From the NCBI GenBank assembly GCA_030760725.1, contig JASWHV010000005.1, positions 92,138,622 through 92,202,621 of the forward strand: a stretch of DNA of 64,000 nt. The letters run 5' to 3'. The notes beneath the pieces are model-generated. The model was not told the DNA's origin. It was given only the letters and a program-made list of their open reading frames with translations, and did no database searches. Positions 10,540 to 22,543 of the stretch are shown piece by piece. Position numbers and translations under genes: made by a program. The DNA is from Neostapfia colusana. Its lineage: Eukaryota; Streptophyta; Magnoliopsida; Poales; Poaceae. Every line of letters starts with the position of its first letter. The first letter of the stretch is position 1.

Positions 10540-12849
10540 AAGGCCGTACAAGATTGGTGCCCAAGGAATTGGCTGAGCTGAAGACTCAGCTAACGGACCT
10601 GCTGGAGAAGGGTTTTATTAGGCCGAGCTCCTCGCCGTGGGGCTGTTCGGCATTATTCGTGAAGAAGAAGGATGAGACGTTGCGGCTTTGCATGGACTAT
10701 CGTCCATTAAACGCCATAACCATCAAGAACAAGTACCCATTGCCACGGATCCACATGTTGTTTGATCAGTTGGTCGAAGCAAAGATCTTTTCCAAGATGG
10801 ACTTAAGATCAGGGTACCATCAGATTAAGATACGGACTGAGGATATTCCGAAGACGGCGTTCTCGACGAGGTACGGGCTTTATGAGTACCTGGTCATGTC
10901 CTTCGGCCTCACCAATGCTCCAGCTCACTTCATGTACTTGATGAACTCCGTATTCATGCCGAAGCTGGTCAAGTTTGTCATGGTCTTCATCAATGACATC
11001 CGGGTATATTCCAAGTCGGAGGAAGGTCACAAGAAGCATCTGTGTATAGTGTTGCAACGGCTGCGGGATCACAAGCTATATGCGAAATTCAGCAAGTGCG
11101 AATTCTGGATATTGCAAGTGACTTTTCTCGGGCATATCATCTCAGTGGAGGGTATCGCTGTAGGCCCGAGTAAGATCACACAAGTGCTGAATTGGAAATC
11201 CCCGAGAACTGTTCACGAGGTACGGAGTTTCCTCGGACTCGCGGGGTATTATCAGAGGTTCATTCCGAACTTCTCGAAGATTGCCAAGCCTATGAAAGAG
11301 CTGCTGAAGAAGGCTACCAAATATGTTTGGAGTCCAGCATGTGAAACAGCATTCAATACTTTAGTCAAGCACCTAACATCAGCACAGGTTTTGGCGCAGC
11401 CAGACACAACAAAACCGTTCGATGTGTACTGCGATACATCCGGCATTGGGCTCGGATGTGTGCTGATGCAAGACCGAAGAGTGGTCGCGTATGGATCACG
11501 GCAGCTCAGAAACCATGAGCAGAATTATCCAACTCACGAATTGGAGCTCGCTGCCGTGGTACTTGCACTGAAAATGTGGAGGCACTACCTACTCGGTAAC
11601 CTCGTACATTTATATACCGACCACAAGAGCCTCAAGTACATATTCAATCAGAAGGAGTTGAACATGAGGCAGCGATGACGGTTAGAACTGATAAAGGATT
11701 ACGAAATAGAGATCCATTATCACCCCGGCAAGGCAAACGTAGTGGCGGATGCGCTGAGTCGCAAGTCACACGTCAACAATCTGACCATCACACCGTTGGA
11801 AGAGAGCGCACCACCACTGCATGTGATTCCACACGGAGCTCTCTACAACCTAGCTTTGATCCCCACCATCTGTGAAGAGATAGCGGGAGCTCAGAAACAT
11901 GACAAGGGCATGTCGCATTTGCGGAGACGTGTAGACAGTGGGGAGCTGAAATGTTTCTGGAAGGACGGAGACGGCGTCCTATGGTTCAACGACCGGATCG
12001 TCGTACCCCGTAACCCGGAGTTACGGAAGAAAATTTTTGATGAGGCTCACTTATCAAAATTTTCTGTTCACCCCGGCAGCAACAAAATGTATGAAGAACT
12101 CAGAAGCAAGTTTTGGTGGACACGGATGAAGCGGGAGATCGCAAAGTACGTGTCAGAGTGTGATACATGTCGAAGGGTGAAGGCAGATCATATGCGGAAA
12201 CCGGGACTGGTACAACCACTGGGCGTTTCTGCCTGGAAGTGTGAGGATGTGAGCATGGACTTCATCATCGGTTTACCCACCACTTTTCAGAAACATGATT
12301 CTGTGTGGGTGATCGTCGACCAGCTCACCGAAGTTGCCCATTTCAAGCGAACCTAAAAGCCGCACAATCCCGACAGGAACAGTATGCGGACCAGAGAAGA
12401 CGCCCATTGCAGTTCGAAGTCGGGGATCACGTATACCTACGTGTGTCTCCAATGAAGGGCGTAAACAGATTTGGGGTGAGAGGAAAGTTGGCACCCCGAT
12501 TCATCGGTCCATTCCAGATTACCGAAAGATGTGGATCAGTAGCATACCGGCTGAAATTACCAGAAACACTTTCCGTGTGCACGACGTCTTTCATATTTCC
12601 CAGCTGAGGAAGTGTCTCAAGCTATCAACTACCATTCAGCTGGAGGACATAGAAGAACTAAAACCGGATCTCACCTATCGGGAGGAACCGGATCAGGTTA
12701 TTGATGAGAAGGCCCGAACCACACGCGACCGCACGTTGTGGTTTTACAAAGTTCTGTGGAGTAATCACTACATGGATGAAGCGACATGGGAGAGCGAAGG
12801 ATTTCTTCACGCTAACTACCCCGACTTTTTCACGTCGCATATCCAGTAA
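10540..12849 (+). pseudogene. pol fragment of E1 (RT, RNase H, integrase, chromodomain), broken
   Basis: It begins at the RT N-terminus (KELAELKTQLTDLLEKGFI) because A interrupts the element there. RT continues to the active-site region, where FIDD is FIND (AAT at 10992-10994), a loss of a catalytic aspartate. TGA near 11677 stops RNase H. The integrase zinc region is present (about 12050-12190), but at about 12341 the reading jumps from VAHF to ANLKAAQS. Compared with E2, 457 bases holding most of the DDE core are deleted, with TTCA at both ends. A one-base deletion near 12570 is a further frameshift. The chromodomain end (about 12740-12849) is intact. Confidence 0.9.
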
Positions 12850-12883
12850 TTTTTCACCGTCCTCTCTCTCATTTTCACCTTAT

Positions 12884-12918
12884 AATCTCGGGACGAGATT
12901 CTTTTAAGGGGGGAGGAA
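12884..12918 (+). other. Polypurine tract and hairpin of E1
   Basis: The inverted repeat aatctcgggacgagatt (12884-12900) is followed by cttttaaggggggaggaa, immediately before the 3' LTR start at 12919. Confidence 0.85.
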
Positions 12919-15526
12919 TGTAAATGCCTCAGTTTTTGACACATTCAAAGTGTTCATCACCACACACAAACACCTCATTTGAAGAGAGTTGATGGACACA
13001 TTTGAAGAGCAAGTAACCATTATCAACATGCTCATTAGAGAACAAACTCACATATTGCAAAAGTGTTATTTCCCACATGTGATATCTAGGGGCTGGGCAT
13101 ATGAAAACTCCTACACCTTGATAGGGATGTCCATGCCAAGTTTCACCCAAATTCAAAACCTTTTTGAGGTCATTTTGGGTATAGCTAGAAAGAGGGTAGT
13201 TTGAACTCAAATTCAAATTCAAACTGTTTTTATCCCATGAATTCAAAAGAGGGAGGCATATTCTTACTCAGCACATTTTTGTGAGCTCACACACCAAATT
13301 TCACTCCATTTGGAGTTGAGCTCGACATGATCTAAGTGGAGCAAATTCAAACTTTATTTGAATTTCAAACTGAACATGTGCTGAAATTTATTGAAACTAA
13401 ACCAAATTTGAATTCTAACCAATTCAAATGGCTCAAGGGTAGATAATTCAAATCACCATGGGCTTTGTGGGGACTACTGTTTACAACAGTGAATTGGAGT
13501 TAAGTTCAGGGGTTAAAATTGAAAGTGGGACCCACATGTCATAGAGCTGAAAGGGGTGACTTGCACACTAAGTCACAGCGTCGGTGGGAAATTCCACCGA
13601 GCAGCTGCCGGGTGTGCCACCGAGCAGCTGCCGGGTGTGCCACCGAGAAGAGCCGGCGCCACCAGCTGCTTCCTACCTCGCGCGCTGGCGCCCAGGGCGG
13701 CCTTCTCGTGCCCCCACACGACCCTTACCGCCTCAGCCCGAGCGAAGACCCGATTGCTTTTTCTCCTCGCGGGCGACATCGAACAGCGCTATTCTTTTTC
13801 CCCGCGCTCTCGGTCGATCGGGAAAACGGAGAAAACAATTGCACCCTCGCCCCTCCGAGCTGCTTGGCAGCGCCCTGAGCTCAAGCGCCACTCTCCCAAC
13901 GCCTAGACCACCGAGTTTCGGCCTCTGTTCCCAGATCAACGACGACGGCCACGACCTAGTTCAAAAACGGCGATCGGTCTCACGTGGGCAGCGCACCACA
14001 GTAACTTTCACGGCCGAGCAAGGGCGGCAAAAGGAGCGCATGGACTCCACGCTGCTTCCACCTGAAGCTCAAGCCATGTCGTAAGCTCTCGCCAGCGAAT
14101 TCCGAGATTTTTCTCCGGCGGCCACAACCCAAGCTTCCGGTACAGTTCCTTAAAATTCTCCTCCTCTACTCCTCCTTAAGTCATCAAACTTTGCACGTGT
14201 ATGTGGGATTAGCCGGCGATCAATTGTCCTTTAGCATCCATCGCATGAAAACGCCTTGGAGCGGCGGAATTCAAGCTCTACTAGGGGTGTTCGCCGCGGA
14301 CCCATTCGGTCGCATGATGAAACCATATTTGCGACCACTCCCGAGCTACTCTGATGTTGTGCCGATCTTCCTAGAGCTGCGCTGGTGGTGTAGAGCCCAT
14401 CGGTGCAAGTGTTGGCGGGCTGGAGACCTCGGGCGACGGCGCCGAACCACAGCAGTAGCCGCCGCACGTCGCCGAGCTGGTTCCGGCCACCGGCAGCCCA
14501 AGCAGAGCCCACCATCGTGTTCCTCGGTGCCCTAAACCTTCTGGTGGTGAGTCTCTAGCTGGGCGGCGGCCGGAAGCGCCGGTCCGGCGAGCAGCCGTCT
14601 GCTCTGGCGAGGGGGGAGCGCGCGTGCGTGAGAAAGAGGGCGGGAGGAAGAAGAAAATGTGGGGCCCGGCTGTCAGCGGCTCATATTTTAAATCGGGATC
14701 AGGCTGCAGCTCGGATCCGGTGTGCTGGCACGCAAAAACTCCGTAGACCCCGGTGTGCCGACGCCTCAGCGCACAACAAGTGTCCCCGTGGCCCACCAGC
14801 AGATTTAAACTTTTCCCCGATTTTCAGATTTCATTCAAACTTCAAATCCTTATAACTTTGGCTAGGAAGCTCCAAATTGAGTGAACCAAATTTTTTTGGA
14901 TTCAGCTCTCTGAGTACTTTTCAGAAAATTAAGTTTCACTTCATGAAAATCCTTATTTCTCCTGAATTAATTCCTCAAAATTTATAATATTTGGAATTTT
15001 GACTGGAGAATTCCTTGGAGGAAAATTATGAAATTTTGCTGGGATGTTCACAAAAATGTCCCTGAACTACCATAAAACTTTCAGATCCATTTGATCTCAT
15101 TTGATCCACCTAATGGTGTGATTAGTGAAACTGTTCCAGAGAAAATAGAAAATGTTCAGAAACATTTTCAGAATTTTCCCTGAAATGGTTTAGCTCATAT
15201 CTTTAGCTAGGAACCTTCAAATTAAGTGAGACCAACTCCATTAGAACCCTCTGAAAATCTAGTTTTCAGAAAGTCGTGGCTTGATCCATGAAAACCCTAG
15301 AATACCCTAAGATCTCCAATTAAGTTCAAGGACATAATTATTTGTGGGGAGCTCAAATGAGCTTTGCTGCAACTACAACTTCACCAAGTCTCTGTTTAGG
15401 TGGTAACCAAGCCACAATAAAAATTTCAGAGTCATTGAGTCTGTCTAGTGAGACTTAGAAGGTTCACAAGTTTAAAACTCAATTCAAATGCATTTAATTA
15501 ATACATGTACTTCTTATATCATGTAG

Positions 15527-16822
15527 TCGCTAAGGTCGAGGAGGAACCCGAAGTCCTAGACTTCGTTACTCCGGAGGAGCAGCTAGTCTACGACCAAGAG
15601 CAGCAAGGCAAGCTCCGGTTTGCATTAACCTTTTTATAAATTTTCATTGTTTTGAGCACTTACTTGAGTATCATTACTTCTTGCATTAGAGTCTTGTTTG
15701 AAACCCCAAATGCATAGCCAAGAACACCATGGGTTGGGATTAAGATTGAAAACCTCGTTAGCCACTGCAATGCTAAGATAGAGTAGGATTTGGTACAAGT
15801 CGAGTAGTGGGAACTACCTGCGAGCATAGGCTAGAGGCACTCGACTCGGGTACAAATAGCACATGATACACATGGCAAGAAAAATGAGACCGAGCAGAGA
15901 GTAAGGGCAGCAGGACTTTGGGGCCTGTGTGCTATAGCTCCGCTTGTGTCGATTGAGGACCGAGCCGTGTGCGGGCCTGTTGAACAAGCTAGAACAGTAC
16001 CGAAGACCTACCGGCTATATGGGAACCGGGAAACTGATGTAACTCGGGTAGCTGGGTATTGAGGCATTGCCGTCGTTCAGAGGGTAGGTTGAGAGCTCGA
16101 GGTGTAAATCGGCTGGCGGCACTGAGATGCGCGTGCAGAGACCTCTTGCTCGGGATGATGGGACCGGTTAAATATTTGGCTGACGGGCGAAAGGTAGTCG
16201 CGTACGGCGTCCGTGATGGTTGTTGTAGGCAACATCGAGTACGGTCGTACGTGACGGGTTATTCGGGTAACCCTGCAGGTGTAAATCGATTATAATCGCC
16301 GTCCCTCACGGTCAGTGAGTACCACTTGTTCACTGTACCGTGACATAGAAAGAACAGGCTAGTTACATGTTAAAATGTTGCTGACTGAAAGATGGACTTT
16401 GTTTGTTAATGATTTGCTGTAGTTTAGAGCTAATTAAAGTACATGAGAGAAATGCGTTTCTTGTTTGATTGCGGATCTCTCATGTGCCTTAGCGTAAGGT
16501 TCTCCACAACCTGCTGCTAAAATTTGAAAGTAAGGTTCCACTAATTAGGCGAGTCCTTGCAACTTATTTTGCCTCATGTAACCCATCAACCTCCATGTAG
16601 CAGTTTCATGTTTAGGAGAGACGGGTCAGTCTTGCTGAGCCTTCGTGCTCACTGCTTTTGTTTGAAGCTTTTGCAGGGTTCTATGACGAAGGGACTCCCG
16701 AGGAGGAGACGGAACCCCAGGAGGGGAACCCCGTCGAGTGGGAGTCGTGCACGCCACCGTGTTATTGTGCGTGTGTGCTAGCAAGGATACATTCACGGGC
16801 TGAACGTGAACTTGATGCGTAG
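15527..16822 (+). pseudogene. LTR-borne spliced gene (E1), stop codon lost
   Basis: Exon 1 is 15527-15607 (81 bases, after catgtag and before gcaagc). Exon 2 begins at 16677 after ttttgcag and encodes FYDEGTPEEETEPQEGNPVE followed by WESCTPP. Where LTR3 has TGTTAG this copy has TGTTAT, so the frame runs on for about 19 codons to TAG at 16820-16822. The rest of the exon frame is intact. See the entry at 22544-23806 for the case that this is coding. Confidence 0.5.
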
Positions 16823-16929
16823 TCTACGCCCGTGAGTGTAGACTGAACATATTTTATTGTAAAAATATTCATAAACCTCTTTATGTAATAATCTTTGCTT
16901 CCACTTTGTACCTTTGATGTGTGTTATCC

Positions 16930-16950
16930 GGTGCTGTGCAATGCAGCACC
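16930..16950 (+). other. Terminal LTR hairpin (E1)
   Basis: Arms ggtgctg and cagcacc enclose tgcaatg, giving seven base pairs. The D-array LTRs have nine. No perfect AATAAA precedes it: the matching site reads aataat near 16887. Confidence 0.6.
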
Positions 16951-16993
16951 CCTCAGCGTGATCCTGGCTCGACAAGACCGTGGGGTCATGTCA

Positions 16994-18217
16994 AAAATGT
17001 ATCCAGAACTCGGAAGCAAGTTTTGGTGGACACGGATGAAGAGGGAAATCGCAAAGTACGTGTCCGAGTGTGATACATGTCGAAGGGTGAAGGCAGATCA
17101 TATGCGGAAACCGGGACTGCTACAACCACTGCGCATTTCTGCATGGAAGTGGGAAGATGTGAGCATGAACTTCATCGTCGGTTTACCCACCACTTTTCAG
17201 AAACATGATTCTATGTGGGTAATCATCGACTGGCAAACCAAAGTTGCCCATTTCATCCCGGTCAACACCAACTACAACGCCAAGAAGTACGCTGAACTGT
17301 AGATCTCACGGATCCTATGCTTGTACGGCGTACCCCGTACCATCATATCTGATCGGGGCACTTTATTTGTGTCCCGTTTTTGGGAGCAGCTGCACGCTGC
17401 ATTGGGGACGAAGCTGATCCGTAGTTCAGCATACCACCCGCAAACGGATGGGCAAACAGAGCGGGTAAATCAGATTCTAGAAGACATGCTACGAGCTCGC
17501 GCTATCCACCACGGCAAGAATTGCGATGATCACTTGCCGTTAGCGGAGTTCTCGTACAACAATGGGTACCAAGCCAGCATCAAGATGGCGCCTTACGAGG
17601 CGCTATACGGGAGAAAATGCCGCACACCATTGAATTGGTGTGAGTCTGGCGAAAGGTTTACCTTCGGGATTGACCTTGTCAATAACGCGGAGGAAAAGGT
17701 TCGACTGATTCAAGCAAACCTAAAGGCCACCCAATCCCGGCAGAAACAGTATGCGGACCGGAGAAGACGCCCATTGCAGTTCGAAGTCGGGGATCATGTA
17801 TACCTACGTGTGTCTCCAATGAAGGGCGTAAACAGATTTGGGGTGAGAGGAAAGTTGGCACCCCGATTCATCGGTCCATTCCAGATTACCGAAAGATGTG
17901 GATCAGTAGCATACCGGCTGAAATTACCAGAAGCACTTTCCGGTGTGCACGACGTCTTTCATATTTCCCAGCTGAGAAAGTGTCTTAAGCTATCAACTAC
18001 CATTCAGCTGGAGGACATAGAAGAACTGAAACCGGATCTTACCTATCGGGAGGAACCGGTTCAGGTTATTGATGAGAAGGCTCGAACCACACGCAATCGT
18101 ACGTTGTGGTTCTACAAAGTTCTATGGAGTAATCACTCCATGGACGAAGCGACATGGGAGAGCGAAGGATTTCTTCGCGCTAACTACCCCGACATTTTCA
18201 CGTCGCATATCCGGTAA
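16994..18217 (+). pseudogene. Integrase and chromodomain of E2, broken
   Basis: It starts at the integrase zinc-finger region (SKFWWTRMKREIAKYV, CDTCRRVKADH). The first catalytic aspartate is lost (MNFIVGLP, AAC at 17168-17170). TAG at 17300-17302 replaces the Tyr codon in AELYIS. From 17321 a frame of 298 codons is open to TAA at 18215-18217 and holds ISDRGTLF, ERVNQILEDML, the integrase C-terminal region and the chromodomain (LWFYKVLWSNHSMDEATW). Apart from the two lesions it is well preserved. Confidence 0.9.
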
Positions 18218-18251
18218 TTTTCTACCGTCCTCTATCTCATTTTCACCTTAT

Positions 18252-18286
18252 AATCTCGGGACGAGATTCTTTTAAGGGGTGAGGAA
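18252..18286 (+). other. Polypurine tract and hairpin of E2
   Basis: The inverted repeat is at 18252-18268. The tract here reads cttttaaggggtgaggaa, with one G-to-T change, and then the LTR start at 18287. Confidence 0.8.
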
Positions 18287-19953
18287 TGTAAAGGCCTCAG
18301 TTTTTGACACATGTTTAAACTGTTCATCACCACACAACACATCTCATTTGAAGAAAATTGATGAACACATTTGAAGAGCAAGTAACCATTATCAACATGC
18401 TCATTAGACAATAAACTCACAAAATGCAAAAGTGGTATTTCCCACATGCATCATTTAGGGGCTGGGCATATGAAAACTCCTACACCTTGCTAGGGATGTC
18501 CATGCCAAGTTTCACCCAAATTCAAAACCTTTTTGAGGTAGTTTTGGGTATAGCTAGAAAGAGGGTGGTTTGAACTCAAATTCAAATTCAAACTGTTTTA
18601 CCCCATGAATTCAAAAGTGGGAAACATATTCATACTCAGCACATTTTTGTGAGCTCACACACCAATTTTCACTCCATTTGGAGTTGATCTTGACATGAGC
18701 TAAGTGTAGCAAATTCAAATCTTATTTGAATTTCAAACTACATGTGTGCTGAAATTTAGTCAAACCCAAACCAATTTGAATTCTACCCCATTCAAATGGC
18801 CCAAGGGCAGATAATTCAAACACTTGAGGTTGATTTGGTCTCTACTGTTTAGAGCAGTAGAGAAAAGTTAATTTCAGAGGTTAAAAGGAAAATGGGACCC
18901 ACATGTCAGCCACTGGAGAGGATTCAACAGACTGAAGACTCAACCCGGTTACTCGCGCCCGACCGAGCTGCCGCCACGGCGAAGAAATGGCGAGGACAGC
19001 AGCTGCTTGCCGCCCTCGGCCGATGAACCGCCTCTCGGGGCCCTTATCTACGCGCCCGAGCGGTCGCAGGGGGTTTTCACCTCTGCCCCGACGCGTCCCC
19101 GTCCAGAAAACTGAAGCTCCTCGCCGCCCGGTTGAACTCTCGGTTCCTCATCGCACGGTCGATCCAGTGATCCTCCCGGCGATCTGAGACCAGCACCAGG
19201 TGCGCCAAGCCCTCTTCGACACCCTCACGTCGGTTCCAGGCTTGGAGCAGTCCTTCCGGAGCTCAAGCGCAACGATCTTTCATCTGCCGGTTCAGCTCGA
19301 GCCGCCACCGCGGGAACGATCCGTCCGGCCACCACAGCCCACCGTTCACCGAGCTGTGAACAGCAAAGAGGTTCGCCTTCAGTCCCTTTTTCATTTCCGC
19401 GAGCTCCGGCGGCGTGACAAAGACCGCTCACGCCAGAATTTCATGTTTTCGGGACGGTGTGCAAAAGTGGAGTCAGAACCGATCCGCGAAATTTGTAATC
19501 CACACTGCACCACTCATCCTCTCGTGGAGGGGATCACTTCTAGGTGCCCGTACGAGTCCATAGGAGCCGGAACCACGAAGAACCGTCGAGGGAAACCGCT
19601 GTTCCTCGAGTTTTAGTAGAAATCCCGATTTCCGGCCTAGGTCGCACGGTGACAGCCCAACACAGCCCTTCCCGAGCTCCGTGGAGCTCAGGATGACATT
19701 TCTTAAGGTCCACTGATGCTTCCTGACCGTTTACTTGATCGGTTGGGGTGCTAGGCAGGTCGGCCGGCACGACCGAAGTTCTCCCGAGGCCGCCGCTCGT
19801 CGTCGACCAGGTGCCGGCCATTTTCATGACGAACTGAGCCCGGAATCATGTTCCCCGAGTGAAAGTAGGCAGGGGCGGCCAGAATCATGAAGTTTGGAGC
19901 CCCACAGAGGCTGCCGGCGAGCTCTCCGGCGAGGTATCGCGGCGGCAGAGCGC
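18287..19953 (+). repeat. 3' LTR of E2, truncated
   Basis: It begins tgtaaaggcctcag. About 600 bases of AT-rich U3-like sequence are followed by GC-rich sequence. Bases 19680-19953 match the 5' LTR of A around 9510-9770 read in reverse (ccccgag, gtaggcaggggcggcc, gcgagctctccggcgagg). The match ends where LTR1 begins at 19954. The exon region of this LTR is missing. Confidence 0.85.
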
Positions 19954-22543
19954 TGTAAGGGCCTCAGTTATTGACACATATTTGAAGTGTTCATCACCAT
20001 ACACACACACCTCATTTGAGGAAAGTTGATGAACATAAATGAAGAGCAAGTAACCACCATCAACATGCTCATTAGAGAACAAACTCACATATTGCAAAAG
20101 TGGTATTTCCCACATGTGATATAGAGGGGCTGGGCATATGAAAACTCCTACACATTGCTAAGGATGTCCATGCCAAGTTTCACCCAAATTAAAAACCTTT
20201 TTGAGGTCATTCTGTGGTATAGCTAGAAGGAGGGCAGTTTGAAAGCATATTCAAATTCAAACTGTTTTTATCCCATGAATTTAAAAGTGGGAGGCATATT
20301 CTTATTCAGCACATTTTTGTGAGCTCACACACCAATTTTAACTCCATTTGGAGTTGATCTTGACATGAGCTAAGTGGGACAAATTCAAACTTTATTTGAA
20401 TTCAAAACTGAACTTGTGCTGAAATTCATTCAAACCAAACCCAATTTGAATTCTACTCAATTCAAATGGCTCATGGGTGAATAGTTTGAATACCCAGGGG
20501 TATTTTGGGGCTCACTGTTTACAACAGTGATTAGGAGTAAATTTCAGAGGTTAAAACCCCGGGTGGGACCCACATGTCATAGAGGGAAGGAGGAGAAACT
20601 TGCACCCAAAGTCAGAGTCTCGGTGGGAACTTCCACCGAGCAGCTGCTGACTCCCCGCTTGAGAGCAGCTGCACTCGCCACCGAGGAGCAGCAGCGCCAC
20701 CAGCTGCTTCCCGCGCCCACACGCGAGCCGAAGGGCGGTTCCAGGGCCCTCTTAAGGCACTCCACGGGGGCAGGCACCGATCATTTTCTCCTCTCCCGTG
20801 ATCACCGATCCACCAACCTGCCGCCTCTCTGCTCGATCGGAGAACCATGAAACCAGCTCGCCTTCTCCCTCCCCGAGCTGCTAGACAGCCACCTGAGATC
20901 GCACTCCACCTCCCCAACGCCAGAAACCCCGAGCTCCGACCTACTTTGCCCGAAAACGATCGCCACCGCGGTGACCTAGCCTCAGCCGAGAGTCAGGCGC
21001 CCGTGGACAGCGTTCCACAGGCGTTTTCACGGTCCAGCGAGAGAGGCAACAGGAGCGCGTGACCACCGTGCTGCTCTCCTCCAAGTTTCGAAGCAAACCG
21101 TGAAGAATCCACAGAGAATTTCCAGTTTTGCTCCGGCGACCGTAAACTGAGCTTCCGGTACGGATTCTTCAAATTCTCGCTCTATGATCTTTCGGTGGTT
21201 ATCAAATCTTGCACATAGATGCTGGACTAGCCGGCGATCAAGTTCTTTTCTGCATCTGTGGCGTGAAACTGTCTAGGAGTGACGAATTTCGATCTCGATC
21301 AAGGGCGGTCATGGCGGACACGATCGGTCACATGGTACCGACCGACTTGCTTCCATCCCTGAACACTTTTGACACCTTGTCGAGCTTCCTAGAGGTACAC
21401 TGATGCTGTAGGACCGTTTGTTCGAGGTGTTGGCGGGTTAGAACCCACGGTCGACGGCGCCGAACCTCAACCAAGGCCGCGGCACGTCGCCGGGGTATTT
21501 CCGGTCACCCCCAGCCCGACCTGACACCACCGACGTGTTCTTCGACGTCGACAACCCCCTGGCGGCGAGTTTCAGACGATGGAAGGTCCGGCAGAAGCGA
21601 GCCGGCGAGCTCCGGGTCTGCTCCAGCGAGGTCGGCGGCGCGGGCGCGAGAGAGCGGCGGGAGGAAGACGAAGCCGGCTGGCCCACGTGTCAGCGGCTGA
21701 AGAATTTAAATTGGGATCAGGTGTGGCCGGGATCAGCTGTGCTGGCGCGCGAATACCCTGTGGGCCTCAGTGTGCCGGACACCTCCGCGCTCAACACGTG
21801 TCCCCGCGGGCCCGCGAGTTTAAACTTTTTCCCCCGATTTTCAGATTTCTTCCAACTTCAAATCCTCATAACTTTGTCTAGAAAGCTCCAAATCGAGTGA
21901 ACCAAATTTTGTTGGATTCAGCTCTCTGAGCACTTTCCAGAAAATTAAGTTTCACTTCATGAAATTCCTTATTTCTCCATAATTAATTCCTCAAAATTTA
22001 AACTGTTTGGAATTTTAACTGGAGAATCCTTTGGAGGAAAATCCTGAACTTTTGCTGGAATGTTCACCAAAATAGCCCTGAACTACCATAAAAATTTCAG
22101 ATCCATGTGAGCTCATTTGATCCATCTAATGGTGTGATTAGTGAAACTGTTCCAGACAAAATAGAAAATGTTCAGAAACATTTTCAGAATTTTCTCTGAA
22201 ATTGTTTAGCTCATATCTTTAGCTAGGAACCTTCAAATTAAGTGAGGCCAACTCCATTAGAACCCTATGAAAATCTAGTTTTCAGAAAGTCAGAGTTTGT
22301 TTCATGAAAATCCTTAGAACACCCTAAAAGCCTTCAATTAAGGTCAAGTACATAATTAATTGTGGAGGGCTCAAATGAGCTTTGCTGCAACTAAAACTCG
22401 ACCAAATCTCTGTTTAGGTTGTAACCAAGCCCCAGTAAAAGTTTCACAGTCATTGGGTCTGTCTAGTAAGGGTTATAGACTTCACAAATTTAAGTTCAAT
22501 CAAATGCATTTAAATTAATACAAATACCTATTCTATCATGTAG

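Larger units (their letters stand above)
10540..16993 (+). mobile_element. Element E1: family-1 chromovirus, 5' part interrupted by A
   Basis: A plus-strand family-1 element. Only pol from the RT start onward (10540-12849), the polypurine tract and the 3' LTR (12919-16993) are inside the window. Its gag, leader and 5' LTR should lie left of A. After the 3' LTR the sequence goes directly into integrase codons of E2 (aaaatgtatcc), so E1 inserted in the same orientation into E2. The expected target-site duplication on the right is about aaaat (16994-16998). Confidence 0.87.
12919..16993 (+). repeat. 3' LTR of E1 (about 4.08 kb)
   Basis: It starts tgtaaatgcctcag, a two-base variant of the family start, and ends gtcatgtca. 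It aligns along its length with LTR1-LTR3. Sections in order: an AT-rich start with many aattcaaa motifs (to about 13480), a GC-rich middle (about 13550-14800), an AT-rich stretch (14800-15526), exon 1, a conserved block (about 15780-16370), exon 2 and the U5 end. The GC-rich middle differs in detail from the D-array LTRs, so E1 is another subfamily. Confidence 0.9.
16994..19953 (+). mobile_element. Element E2: family-1 chromovirus, interrupted on both sides
   Basis: The integrase to chromodomain part and the first 1.67 kb of the 3' LTR are present. The 5' part was separated by E1's insertion. The LTR is cut at 19953 by LTR1 of the D array. E2 is the host of both insertions and so is older than them. 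Its missing LTR remainder should start like A's LTR after the shared gagcgc, but it is not found after the array's right end at 43770. Confidence 0.85.

Noticed and set aside
16059..16295. Possible ORF MRHCRRSEGRLRARG in E1's LTR
   Set aside because: It lies in the conserved block, but the frame is broken in LTR1-LTR3 by a one-base difference (gccgtcg against gcccgtcg).
20847..21062. ORF MKPARLLPPRAA... in the GC-rich LTR part, present in LTR1-LTR3
   Set aside because: It recurs because the LTRs are copies of each other. The frame is not kept in E1 or family 2, and GC-rich DNA gives chance open frames.
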